DNA of 64,000 nt from Alsobacter soli (GTDB lineage Bacteria; Pseudomonadota; Alphaproteobacteria; Rhizobiales; Beijerinckiaceae), in contig NZ_PVZS01000022.1 in NCBI RefSeq assembly GCF_003004785.1, positions 1-64,000 of the forward strand. The letters run 5' to 3'. Positions within the stretch are counted from its first letter, which is position 1; every line of letters begins with the position of its first letter. Below are positions 25,145 to 33,208 of the stretch, in pieces. Below the pieces are notes generated by a model that saw only the letters and a program-made list of their open reading frames with translations, had not been told where the DNA came from and searched no databases. Made by a program: the position numbers and the translations under genes.

Positions 25145-26197
25145 CTACTTCGGCTGATTCTTCACCTCGGCGTCCCACTTGGCGAGCAGCCGCTTGCGCT
25201 CTTCCGACGAGCCGTACTTCGCGAAGTCGAAGTCGATGAGCTTGATCTCGGAGAGCTTCGGGGCCTGCGGCGGCACCGGCGTCGCCTTGTTGGAGGGCAC
25301 TTGGTATGACTTCGCCTGCGCGCCGATGGCCTGGGCGGCGGGGGTAAGCGCCCAGTCGTAGAACTTCTTGGCGTTGTCCAGGTTCTTGGCGCCCTTGATG
25401 ATCGACATTGAGCCGATCTCGTACCCGGTGCCCTCGCAGGGAGCGACGACCTTCATGGGCGCGCCCTCCACGATCATGGTGACATGGTCGTGCATGAAGG
25501 CGATGCCGACAGTGGTCTCGCCGAGGCTCGTCGCCTTGGCGGGGGCCGCGCCGGACTTGGTGTACTGGTTGATGTTCTTATGCAGGGCCTTCAGGTAGTC
25601 GAAGGCCTTCTGCTCGCCCATGATCTGCACCATCGTGGCGAGCATGGTGTAGGAAGTGCCCGACGAGTTCGGGTCGGCGACCTGCACCTCGTCCTTCAGC
25701 TTGGGATCGAGCAGGTCGGCCCAGCACTTCGGCTCGGCGAGCTTCTTCTCGGCGATGAGCTTGGTGTTGTACGCGAAGCCGAGGGCGCCGGAATAAACTC
25801 CGATGGCGCGATGCTTGGACTGCTCCCATTGCCTCACGGCCCAGTCGTTCAACTCGGCGTTCTTGGGAGACTGGTATTCCTGCGTGAGGCCTTCCTCGGC
25901 CGCCTGCATGTGCGGGTCGCCGGTGCCGCCCCACCAGATGTCGCCCTTCGGGTTCGCGGCCTCGGCCTTCACCTGCGCGTAGGTCTCGCCCGAGCTCTTG
26001 CGGGTCATGGAGACCTTGATGCCGGTCTCCTTCTCGAAGGCGGCCATCATGGGCCGGCACCACTCTTCCTGCACGGAGCAGTAGACCGTGAGCTGGCCCT
26101 CTGCGGCGGCCGGCGCGGCGGCGGAGAAGACGGCGGTGAGGGCCGAAGCGGCCAGCAGTGCGGAGCGCAGGCCCGCGCCTGTCGTCGACATTGTCAT
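25145..26197 (-). CDS. ABC transporter substrate-binding protein, AfuA-like
   Basis: A 350-residue periplasmic protein with a signal peptide cleaved after about residue 32 (APAAAEG). The mature start QLTVYCSVQEEWCRPMMAAF and the following KSSGETYAQVKAEAANPKGD and WWGGTGDPH segments resemble AfuA, first labelled an iron protein but shown to bind sugar phosphates. There is no obvious cluster of iron-binding Tyr near the C-terminus. Two Met codons (26197, 26191) are possible starts behind GGGAGG. A phosphatase gene precedes it, which fits a phosphorylated ligand. Confidence 0.82.
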   Translation of the reverse strand: MTMSTTGAGLRSALLAASALTAVFSAAAPAAAEGQLTVYCSVQEEWCRPMMAAFEKETGIKVSMTRKSSGETYAQVKAEAANPKGDIWWGGTGDPHMQAAEEGLTQEYQSPKNAELNDWAVRQWEQSKHRAIGVYSGALGFAYNTKLIAEKKLAEPKCWADLLDPKLKDEVQVADPNSSGTSYTMLATMVQIMGEQKAFDYLKALHKNINQYTKSGAAPAKATSLGETTVGIAFMHDHVTMIVEGAPMKVVAPCEGTGYEIGSMSIIKGAKNLDNAKKFYDWALTPAAQAIGAQAKSYQVPSNKATPVPPQAPKLSEIKLIDFDFAKYGSSEERKRLLAKWDAEVKNQPK

Positions 26198-26205
26198 ATT
26201 CCTCC

Positions 26206-26222
26206 CAAAACGCTTTGTTTTG
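26206..26222. promoter_or_regulatory. 17-bp palindrome just upstream of the AfuA-like gene
   Basis: CAAAACGCTTTGTTTTG is a perfect inverted repeat (CAAAAC, 5 bases, GTTTTG) 9-25 bases before the start codon, partly over the ribosome-site region. It is AT-rich against a GC-rich background. It could be an operator or an mRNA hairpin that controls translation. Confidence 0.45.
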
Positions 26223-26282
26223 AGAGATTTGATCCGACCTCCTGCGGGCCGTCAACCGGCATCCCGCCAGCGGCGGTCCAAC

Positions 26283-27071
26283 TCACAGCCGAATGCCCGC
26301 GATCCCTTCCAGCGCCGGGGCCAGCCCCGGCGCGCAGGCCAGGATGGGGGCGCCGCGCTGCAGTCCCCCCTCCCCCATGAAATCATTGGTGCGTCCCCCG
26401 GCTTCGCGCACCAGGACGACGCCGGCCAGGACATCCCACGCGTTGATGTGCAGTTCGATGTAGCCGTCCAGCCGGCCGGCGGCGACATAGGCCATGCCGA
26501 GCGCTCCGGACCCGCAACGATACAGCCCCGCACCCGCCCCCATCACGCGCCCGCACAGGGCGATGTAGTCCTGCACGGGCCGGCGCATGCTCCAGCCGCA
26601 CTCCACCGAGGCCGCGCGGATATCCTCCGCCTGGGACACGCGCATGGCCTCGCCGTTCAGCGCCGCCCCCAAGCCCGAGGCGGCGGCGAAAAGCTCGTCC
26701 CGCACAGGGTCGTAAATGACGCCGACCACCGGCTCGCCGGCCGCCACATAGGCGATCGAGATGCAGAAATGGGCGATGCCGCGGGCGAAGTTGGCCGTTC
26801 CGTCAATCGGATCCACGACCCAGACGCCATCGGTTCTCCCCGTGGCGCCGTGCTCCTCGCCGATGATTCCGTCCTCGGGGAAGCTCTGCCGCAGGCGACC
26901 GGCGACGAGCGTCTCCACCTCGCCATCCACCGCCGTCAGGAAATCCTGATGCCCTTTCATGGCGTAGGCGCGCGAGTCGCGGTCCGCGAAGCGACGGCGC
27001 ATGAGCGTCCCCGCCTCCCGAGCGATTTCCGTCGCGCGATCAAGGCGCGCGTTGAGCGTCATCGAATGCAT
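26283..27071 (-). CDS. Inositol-monophosphatase family phosphatase
   Basis: A 262-residue metal-dependent phosphatase. Metal ligands are present: Glu in IIGEEHG, the two Asp in VVDPIDGTANF, and Asp in NAWDVLAG. Family members hydrolyse inositol phosphates, sugar phosphates, PAP or histidinol phosphate; specificity is not visible. The gene has a strong ribosome site (GGGGGGAG) and is 85 bases upstream of the AfuA-like binding protein on the same strand. That order suggests it removes phosphate from the imported compound, although it lacks a signal peptide and would act in the cytosol. Confidence 0.88.
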   Translation of the reverse strand: MHSMTLNARLDRATEIAREAGTLMRRRFADRDSRAYAMKGHQDFLTAVDGEVETLVAGRLRQSFPEDGIIGEEHGATGRTDGVWVVDPIDGTANFARGIAHFCISIAYVAAGEPVVGVIYDPVRDELFAAASGLGAALNGEAMRVSQAEDIRAASVECGWSMRRPVQDYIALCGRVMGAGAGLYRCGSGALGMAYVAAGRLDGYIELHINAWDVLAGVVLVREAGGRTNDFMGEGGLQRGAPILACAPGLAPALEGIAGIRL

Positions 27072-27335
27072 GGCGTCTCCCCCCGGCGCGGACGCTATTG
27101 CGGGAGCGCCTGAAATCGAAGCCCTTTTTTGCCGAAGATCCTGGCAGTCGGCCGCTTTCGGCGGCGCCCGCGCTGATGCGGCGCGCCATTGTTACTGAAA
27201 CCTTTCGACAACCATGCAGTCCGTTCATGGCGCACATGAGCAAACAGCGGATGCTGCAGCGCAGCAAACATCCTAGATTCCAGCCAACACAAGAACAGGA
27301 AGCGCTCGGGGATCTCGACATCAGGAGATTTCCCA

Positions 27336-27554
27336 ATGGCCAACTCGTCTCTCGCCCTCAGCGTCATGGCTCACTCGGCTCCGGCCCGCGAGCCGCGCAA
27401 GGGTCTGCTTGCCAGCTTCATCGGACATCTTCAGGCCGTCCGCGAGCGTCAGGCCGAGCAGATCATCTCCCAGTATATCCAGCAGCACGGCGGTCGCCTG
27501 ACCGACGACCTGGAGCGTCAGATCTCGCGCAAGTTCGGCGAAATCGCCGGCTGA
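27336..27554 (+). CDS. Small hypothetical protein (72 aa)
   Basis: A basic, helical protein; after an Ala/Ser-rich start the core is KGLLASFIGHLQAVRERQAE followed by QIISQYIQQHGGRLTDDLER. A good ribosome site (CAGGAGATTTCCCA before ATG) and the closing hairpin support a real, well-expressed gene. It has no membrane segment. It resembles small stress-related proteins common in Hyphomicrobiales, but I cannot name a family. Confidence 0.65.
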   Translation: MANSSLALSVMAHSAPAREPRKGLLASFIGHLQAVRERQAEQIISQYIQQHGGRLTDDLERQISRKFGEIAG

Positions 27555-27577
27555 TTCGAGGCTTGATCCAAGCCTGA

Positions 27578-27597
27578 GGCCGGCCTTCGGGCCGGCC
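27578..27597. terminator. Hairpin between convergent genes
   Basis: GGCCGGCC-TTCG-GGCCGGCC is a perfect 8-base stem with the very stable TTCG loop, 24 bases after one stop and 15 bases from the opposing stop. No T-run on either side, so it may act as a block to 3' exonuclease or a bidirectional end point. Confidence 0.6.
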
Positions 27598-27611
27598 ACG
27601 CTCCCCTCGTG

Positions 27612-28598
27612 TCACGCGCCGACTTCGGAGCGCGTTTCCGGCCCCTGTTCCGCCAGGCCGTAGCGGCGGTTCCTGGCGCGGGCGAATCCGCCAGCTGACT
27701 GCGGCTTGACGAACAGCGTCGTGATGGCCGGCTCCGCCGCCCTCACCTTTTCCTCGATGCAGTGCACCGCGTGCTCGATCTCGGGCGTACGCAGGGCGTC
27801 GTCGAACTCGATGCTGAGCGAGGCCGTGATCTGGTCAGGCGCCAGATGGGTGGTGATGACGCCGTTGGCGCTCACCACGCCTTTTTGCTCTTTCGCCAAA
27901 CGCAGGATCAGGTCGTTGATGACCGGGTCCGCGGGCTCCCCGATCAGCAGCCCCTTTGTTTCTCGGGCCAGAAGCAGCGCCGTCGCGCCCAGCAAGGCCC
28001 CGATGGCGAGGGACCCGACGCCGTCCAGTTCGGGCCTGCCAAGGTACTGGGAACCCGCCGTCGCGAGGGCCGCGATCAACAGCCCCGCAATGGCCGCGCT
28101 GTCCTCGAGCAGGACGGTGAAAGTCGCCGGATCCTTGCTGCGGCGAATCGCGGAGAACACGCTTCGGTGCGGGTTGCTGTCCCGAAACTGGCGATAGGCC
28201 ACCCGCCAGGACAGGCCCTCGAAGACGAGCGAGAGGCCGAGCACCACGTAGTTCACGATGGGGGATTCCATCGGCTCCGGCTGCTGCAGATGGACGATCC
28301 CTTCGTAGACCGAGACGCCCGCGCCCACCGCAAAGACGAGAAGCGCGACCACGAAGCTCCAGAAATAAAGTTCGCGCCCGTGGCCGAGCGGATGATCCGG
28401 ATCGGGGCGGCGCGCGGCCCGGCGCAGGCCGTAAAGCAGCAGAACCTCGTTCAACGTGTCCACGAGCGAGTGCACCGCCTCGCTCAGCATGGCGGAACTG
28501 CCCGTCCAGGCGGCGGCGCCGAACTTCACGGTCGCGACGGCGAGGTTCCCGAATAGAGCGGCGTGCACCGCCGGTTGAGCCGCGTGTCCGGCCGCCAT
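27612..28598 (-). CDS. Cation diffusion facilitator family metal transporter
   Basis: A 328-residue inner-membrane protein with six membrane segments and a C-terminal cytoplasmic domain. The metal-site HSLVDTLNE in helix 2 and the GHGRELYFWSF segment in helix 3 are typical of the zinc/manganese/cobalt exporters. The second metal-site motif in helix 5 (EDSAAIAGL) is present. ATG 28598 has a GGGGA site; the longer frame adds 28 hydrophilic residues with no signal. It exchanges divalent metal for protons. Which metal cannot be told. Confidence 0.87.
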   Translation of the reverse strand: MAAGHAAQPAVHAALFGNLAVATVKFGAAAWTGSSAMLSEAVHSLVDTLNEVLLLYGLRRAARRPDPDHPLGHGRELYFWSFVVALLVFAVGAGVSVYEGIVHLQQPEPMESPIVNYVVLGLSLVFEGLSWRVAYRQFRDSNPHRSVFSAIRRSKDPATFTVLLEDSAAIAGLLIAALATAGSQYLGRPELDGVGSLAIGALLGATALLLARETKGLLIGEPADPVINDLILRLAKEQKGVVSANGVITTHLAPDQITASLSIEFDDALRTPEIEHAVHCIEEKVRAAEPAITTLFVKPQSAGGFARARNRRYGLAEQGPETRSEVGA

Positions 28599-28688
28599 GA
28601 AATCCCCGTCAGGTTGGTTCCGGGCGCGAGACTGCGACCCACCGCGCAGCAACGGAGGGCCCGGACCTTCGTTCCCGCTCAAAGCAAA

Positions 28689-28710
28689 GCGGCGCCCCGG
28701 GGGGCGCCGC
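28689..28710 (-). terminator. Intrinsic terminator of the csbD-DUF1328 operon
   Basis: Perfect 10-base arms GCGGCGCCCC and GGGGCGCCGC with a two-base loop, followed leftward by TTTGCTTTG. It lies 21 bases after the DUF1328 stop. Confidence 0.75.
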
Positions 28711-28730
28711 GCTGCGTCGATGCAGGATTG

Positions 28731-28907
28731 CTAGACTGTTGGACTGCGCCCCCGCATCAGGCCGATGACGGCCGAGATCACGAAGAGGACGACAGCCACG
28801 TAGAAGAGCAGCTTGGCGCCCTCCATGGCCGTGCCGGCGAGGCCGCCAAAGCCAAGCGCCGCGGCGATGATGGCGATCACCAGGAATACGATTGCCCAGC
28901 GGATCAT
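28731..28907 (-). CDS. DUF1328 small membrane protein
   Basis: A 58-residue protein, [20 protein letters not shown] at the start, with two membrane segments and a short basic tail (MRGRSPTV). This is the DUF1328 (YtjA-type) family: small inner-membrane proteins, often stress-induced, of unknown biochemical role. It has a GGGAGG ribosome site that overlaps the end of csbD, and its ATG is one base after that stop, so the two are translated together. Too short for a usual length cut-off. Confidence 0.88.
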   Translation of the reverse strand: MIRWAIVFLVIAIIAAALGFGGLAGTAMEGAKLLFYVAVVLFVISAVIGLMRGRSPTV

Positions 28908-28908
28908 C

Positions 28909-29103
28909 TCAGACCTCCCGCGACTTCCGGTCCGCGTCGCGAACGGCGTCCTTCACGCCGCCCGCAGCGTTCTGCATCTTGCCCTTGATCTGGTCCGCCT
29001 TGCCTTCGGCGTTCAGCTTGGCGTCGCCGGTGATCTCGCCCGCGGCTTCCTTCACCTTGCCTTTGGCCTGATTGAAGGCACCTTTGATCCGATCGCTGTC
29101 CAT
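28909..29103 (-). CDS. CsbD-family stress protein
   Basis: A 64-residue hydrophilic, charged protein: [20 protein letters not shown] then two GK-rich repeats. CsbD proteins are small, abundant general-stress proteins with no known enzyme activity. The start at 29103 gives the standard length; the frame upstream is not conserved in type. First gene of a two-gene stress operon with DUF1328, ending at a strong terminator. Confidence 0.92.
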   Translation of the reverse strand: MDSDRIKGAFNQAKGKVKEAAGEITGDAKLNAEGKADQIKGKMQNAAGGVKDAVRDADRKSREV

Positions 29104-29502
29104 CGTGGTCTCCCAAGCTTCAGGTCGCTTGAGAACGGCCACGGCTTCGCATGGTTCCGAGCGCCGGCTCCACGCAGCCAACGCCCGGGGGGCCGAATGT
29201 CGTGGTTCGTCAGGTTCATGTCGCAATCAGACTGAGCGAGCGCGGCTTTCGCAGCCGCATCATGGGCGGGCCGGCGACGCGCGCCTGCCTCCAGGGGAAC
29301 GGAGCATGCTCGCGGACCGGCGGACGGATTTCGCCGGATGCCGGCAAGGGGAGCTTCATGCGCTGACGAACAAGGATGGCGAGGCGGCCCGGCCGCTTCC
29401 GAAGAGCCTCCGTTCGCAGCCATTGCAGGAAGACCGGCGAAGCGCGAACATCCGTCAGGGGAACGGTTGAACGGTGGCGAAGCCACCACGGGAGGCGGGA
29501 AC
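29104..29502. other. Intergenic region between csbD and the peptide-transporter operon
   Basis: About 400 bases between two divergent units. It should hold the csbD promoter (likely under a stress sigma factor) and that of the rightward transporter. Open frames cross it, but none has a ribosome site or looks like a known protein. I see no strong palindrome. Confidence 0.45.
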
Positions 29503-31152
29503 ATGACGGACGATCGCGACAATCCGCATCTGAAAACATTGCAGCAGCAGCTCGCGGACGGCCGCATGGACCGGCGCGAGTTCATTCGCTACGCCTGCCT
29601 GGTCGGCGTATCGGCCGCCTCGGCCTACGCCCTGGCCGGCGTGCCTATGGCGACGCCCGCCAAGGCGCAGGCCGCGAAGGGCGGAACGCTGCGCATCGGC
29701 ACGCGCGTCAAGGAGATCAAGAGCCCGCATACCTATTCCTGGGGCGGCTATGACTCCAACATCTCGCGCCAGGTGCTCGAATACCTGACCTTCACGGACG
29801 AGAAGGGCGTCACCCGGCCCTATCTGTTCGAGAAATGGACGGTGAGCCCGGACCTGAAAACCTGGACCTTCAACGTCCGCAAGGGCGTGAAGTGGTCGAA
29901 CGGCCAGGACCTCACCGCAGACCACATCGTGTGGAATCTCAAGCGCGTGCTCGACCCGGCGGTCGGCTCTTCCATGATCGGCCTCGTCAAGGGCTACCTG
30001 CTGGACGACGTCACCGTGGACGGCAAGCCCTCCACCAAGATCTGGTCCGACAACGCCGTCGAGAAGGTGGACGACTACACGGTTCGCCTGAACTGCAAGA
30101 CGCCGCAGGTGGCGGTGCCGGAGCACCTGTTCCACTACCCGATGGCGATCATGCACCCGGACTCCAAGGGCGTGTTCGAGGTCGGCTCGGTCGGCACCGG
30201 TCCATACCAGCTCACGGAATTCGAGCTCGGCAAGAAGGCCGTGCTGAAGGCGCGCAAGGACTACTGGGGCGGCCCCGTCGCCATCGACACGGTCGAGCAG
30301 ATCGATGTGGGCGATGACGCCAGCGCGGCCATTGCGGCGCTCGCTTCCAAGCAGATCGACGGGCTCGTGTTCGCCGACCCCGGGCAGTACGACGCGCTCA
30401 AGGCGTTGCCGCACCTGAGCTTCTACAGCGTGCCGACCGCCGAGACTGGCGTGATCCGCATGCGCTGCGACCAGAAGCCTTTCGACAATCCGAAGGTGCG
30501 CAAGGCGATGCGCCTGGCGGTCGACCAGGATGTCGTCCTGAAGGTCGCGCTTCACGGCCTCGGGATCATCGGCGAGCATCACCACTGCTCGCCGGCCCAT
30601 CCGGACTACGCCAAGCTCGAGCCGTTCAAGCGCGATGTGGCCGCGGCGAAGAAGCTTCTGGCGGAAGCCGGCTACCCGAACGGGATTTCCTCCGAACTCA
30701 TCGTGCCCAATGACCAGGCGTGGTTCCAGAGCCAGGCCGAGGCGTGCATCGAGATGTGGAAGGACGCCGGCATCAACATCAAGCTCTCGCCGATGCCGGG
30801 CGCGGCTTACTGGGACGTCTGGACCAAGGTGCCGATGGGCACGACCATCTGGTATCACCGCCCCTTGGCCATCATGTGCCTGGGCCTCGCCTACCGTACG
30901 GGCGTGCCGTGGAACGAGTCCGGCTATTCCAACAAGGAGTTCGACCAGCTCCTGACCGAGGCCGAGGGAACGCTCGACATCGACAAGCGCAAGGAGACGG
31001 TGGCCAAGCTCGAGAAGATCCTGCAGGAGGACGGTCCGCTGGTGCAACCGGTCTTCCGCTCCGCCTTCACGTTCATGGACAAGCGCGTGAAGGGCTTCTC
31101 GATGCACCCGACCAACTACATCTTCGCCTGGAAGCTGTCGGTCGACGCCTGA
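29503..31152 (+). CDS. Peptide/opine-type ABC transporter substrate-binding protein with Tat-like signal
   Basis: A 549-residue family-5 (DppA/OppA) binding protein. The leader has RREFIRYACLVGVSAASAYA, a twin-arginine motif with a hydrophobic core and cleavage near residue 53 (AKAQA), suggesting export in a folded state. The mature part holds the family motif YLFEKWTVSPDLKTWTFNVR. ATG 29503 follows GGGAGG. It heads a four-gene operon with two permeases and a double ATPase. Ligands of this family include peptides, opines, glutathione, nickel and oligosaccharides; none can be chosen here. Confidence 0.88.
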   Translation: MTDDRDNPHLKTLQQQLADGRMDRREFIRYACLVGVSAASAYALAGVPMATPAKAQAAKGGTLRIGTRVKEIKSPHTYSWGGYDSNISRQVLEYLTFTDEKGVTRPYLFEKWTVSPDLKTWTFNVRKGVKWSNGQDLTADHIVWNLKRVLDPAVGSSMIGLVKGYLLDDVTVDGKPSTKIWSDNAVEKVDDYTVRLNCKTPQVAVPEHLFHYPMAIMHPDSKGVFEVGSVGTGPYQLTEFELGKKAVLKARKDYWGGPVAIDTVEQIDVGDDASAAIAALASKQIDGLVFADPGQYDALKALPHLSFYSVPTAETGVIRMRCDQKPFDNPKVRKAMRLAVDQDVVLKVALHGLGIIGEHHHCSPAHPDYAKLEPFKRDVAAAKKLLAEAGYPNGISSELIVPNDQAWFQSQAEACIEMWKDAGINIKLSPMPGAAYWDVWTKVPMGTTIWYHRPLAIMCLGLAYRTGVPWNESGYSNKEFDQLLTEAEGTLDIDKRKETVAKLEKILQEDGPLVQPVFRSAFTFMDKRVKGFSMHPTNYIFAWKLSVDA

Positions 31153-31161
31153 CCTACCGTG

Positions 31162-31180
31162 GGGGCGGCCGGGCCGCCCC
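31162..31180 (+). terminator. Hairpin after the binding-protein gene
   Basis: GGGGCGGC and GCCGCCCC pair perfectly around CGG, followed by TTTCC, nine bases after the binding-protein stop. It probably gives partial termination or 3' protection so that the binding protein exceeds the membrane parts. Confidence 0.6.
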
Positions 31181-31315
31181 TTTCCGTCGTTTGCCCTCCG
31201 GCGCCAATCGCGCCGGAGGCGCGGAGCGATCTCTCGTATGGACGCCCGTCGTGGTTCGCGCGCCGGGCCGGCGGCGAGCCGACAAGGCTTTCCGCAGCAT
31301 TCCGCGAGGTGGCGT

Positions 31316-32329
31316 TTGGGCCGTTTCATCTTCAAGCGCGCGGCGAGCCTGGTCCTGACGCTGTTCGCGGCGTCATTCCTGGTGTTCGCCGTCACGGAAT
31401 TCTCGCCCTCGAACGTGGCGCGCAAGACGCTCGGGCCCTTCGCGCTGCAGAGCCAGGTGGACATCCTGTATCAGAAGCTCGGGCTGCACGACCCGCTCGC
31501 CGTCCGCTATTCGCGCTGGCTGGGCGTGCTGCTCGGACTGAAGGCGGACCCGCTCCAGGATCCCGCGCTCGGCCTGCAATTCAAGGATCCCCGCGGGGAC
31601 AAATATTTCGGCAATTTCGGCTATTCGACCCTCTACAAGGCGCCCGTCAACGACGTGATCTGGGGCCGGCTGAAGGCCACCGCTGCCTTGGCCGGCATCG
31701 CATTCGCGCTGATCGTGCCGCTGTCGCTTGTCCTGGGCGTCTTGGCCGGCATGCGTGAGGGGAGCGGTCTCGACAGGACCATCTCAATCTTCGGCATCGT
31801 GGCGACCTCCGTGCCCGAGTTCGCGTCCGGGGTGTTCCTCGTGGCGCTGTTCGTGGTCGGGTTGGGGTGGCTGCCGGGCACCAGCCCGCTCGACGCGGGC
31901 TCGGGATGGCCGATCTGGACGCAGATGGTCCTGCCGGTCGCCGTGCTGGTCCTCTATGACTCCGGCTACGTCGTGCGCATGGTGCGCGGCTCCATGGCCG
32001 AGGTCATGAACAAGCCGTACATCCGCACGGCCATTCTCAAGGGCTTGCCGATGCGGGAGGTGGTTGTCCGGCACGCCGTCCGGAACGCCATGATCGCGCC
32101 CTTCACGGTCATCCTCCTGCAAATCAACTTCCTCATCTCGGGCGTGGTCGTGACCGAGATGGTATTCGCCTATCCGGGCTTCGGGCGCATGATTCTGGAC
32201 GCATCGCTGTTCGGCGACATCGCGCTGATCGAGGCGGCCACGCTCATCGCGCTCACGATCGCCATCCTGACCCAGTTGGTCAGCGATGTCGGCTACGCCT
32301 TCCTCAATCCGCAGATCAGGCTCGCATGA
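31316..32329 (+). CDS. DppB-type ABC transporter permease
   Basis: An inner-membrane permease of 337 residues from a TTG start; the mature N-terminus GRFIFKRAASLVLTLFAASF is the standard beginning for DppB proteins. GAGGTGG lies at proper spacing. An ATG at 31238 would add 26 Arg/Ser/Ala-rich residues and has a poor site. The ATPase-coupling loop is near residue 230 (IRTAILKGLPMREVV). Its stop overlaps the next start (ATGA). Works with the partner permease and ATPase below. Confidence 0.82.
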   Translation: MGRFIFKRAASLVLTLFAASFLVFAVTEFSPSNVARKTLGPFALQSQVDILYQKLGLHDPLAVRYSRWLGVLLGLKADPLQDPALGLQFKDPRGDKYFGNFGYSTLYKAPVNDVIWGRLKATAALAGIAFALIVPLSLVLGVLAGMREGSGLDRTISIFGIVATSVPEFASGVFLVALFVVGLGWLPGTSPLDAGSGWPIWTQMVLPVAVLVLYDSGYVVRMVRGSMAEVMNKPYIRTAILKGLPMREVVVRHAVRNAMIAPFTVILLQINFLISGVVVTEMVFAYPGFGRMILDASLFGDIALIEAATLIALTIAILTQLVSDVGYAFLNPQIRLA

Positions 32330-33207
32330 CCGCCACGACGCCCGACGCCGCGGCCTTGACGGCCGCACCGGTTGAAAGGGCTCCGCCGAGCCTCCTGCGA
32401 AGGCTGCCGCACTCGCCCGTGGCGATGGTGGGCCTGGGGCTGATCCTGTTCTGGGTCGCCCTCGCCGTGCTGGCGCCGCTGCTGCCGCTGGACCCGCCCA
32501 ACAAGCAGGACCTGATGGCGCTCGCCGATCCCCGGCCGTCCTGGCGGCACTGGCTGGGCACGGACTTCAAGGGACGCGACATCCTCTCGCGCCTGATCTG
32601 GGGCGCCCGGACGGTGCTCAGCGTGGCCCCGCTCGCGGCGTTGTCGGCCTACGTGGTCGGCTGCCCGCTCGGGCTGGCGGCCGGCTACTACGGCGGGAAG
32701 GTCGACACCCTGATCAGCCGGCTCTCCGACATCATCCTGTCGTTCCCGATCATCATCCTCTACGTCATCCTGATCGCGAATATCGGCCCCTCGGCCCTCA
32801 ACATCGTGCTGGCCGTGGTGCTGACGGCCGCGCCGGGGATCGCCCGCATCGTGCGCGGGCTCACGCTCGAGCAGCGGCACCTGGACTACATCGCGGCGGC
32901 GCAGCTCAGGCGCGAGAACGCGCTCTACATCATGTTCGTGGAGCTTTTACCGAACTGCCGTGGGCCGCTGATCACCGATTTCTGCCTGCGGGTGGGCTAC
33001 ACCATCATCACGATCGGTATCCTGGGCTTCCTCGGCCTGGGCCTGCCGCCGCCCGATCCCGACTGGGGCACCATGGTGAAGGAGGGCACGGCGATGATTT
33101 CCGTGCGCCCCCACATGTCGCTGTTCCCGGCTCTGGCCATCGTCAGCCTGATCCTCGGCTTCAACCTGCTCGCCGACGGCGTGCGCGAACTGTCCCTGAG
33201 GGAGTGA
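32326..33207 (+). CDS. DppC-type ABC transporter permease
   Basis: A 293-residue permease with an N-terminal membrane segment, the LGTDFKGRDILSRLIWGAR motif of DppC proteins, and the coupling loop near residue 190 (YIAAAQLRRENALYIMF). It overlaps the previous gene by four bases and ends one base before the ATPase gene, so translation is coupled throughout. Second half of the membrane channel. Confidence 0.9.
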   Translation: MTATTPDAAALTAAPVERAPPSLLRRLPHSPVAMVGLGLILFWVALAVLAPLLPLDPPNKQDLMALADPRPSWRHWLGTDFKGRDILSRLIWGARTVLSVAPLAALSAYVVGCPLGLAAGYYGGKVDTLISRLSDIILSFPIIILYVILIANIGPSALNIVLAVVLTAAPGIARIVRGLTLEQRHLDYIAAAQLRRENALYIMFVELLPNCRGPLITDFCLRVGYTIITIGILGFLGLGLPPPDPDWGTMVKEGTAMISVRPHMSLFPALAIVSLILGFNLLADGVRELSLRE

Positions 33208-33208
33208 G

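Noticed and set aside
22804-25239. 811-codon frame opposite the AfuB-like permease
   Set aside because: Hydrophilic shadow with His/Gln/Gly/Asp bias and no domain; the permease frame is well supported.
25145-26197. Ferric-iron binding protein call for the second transporter
   Set aside because: Overall family label fits, but AfuA-like motifs and the linked phosphatase favour a phosphorylated ligand; iron is kept only as an alternative.
29455-31464. 669-codon frame opposite the Dpp-type binding protein
   Set aside because: Covers the binding-protein gene on the other strand and has no motif.
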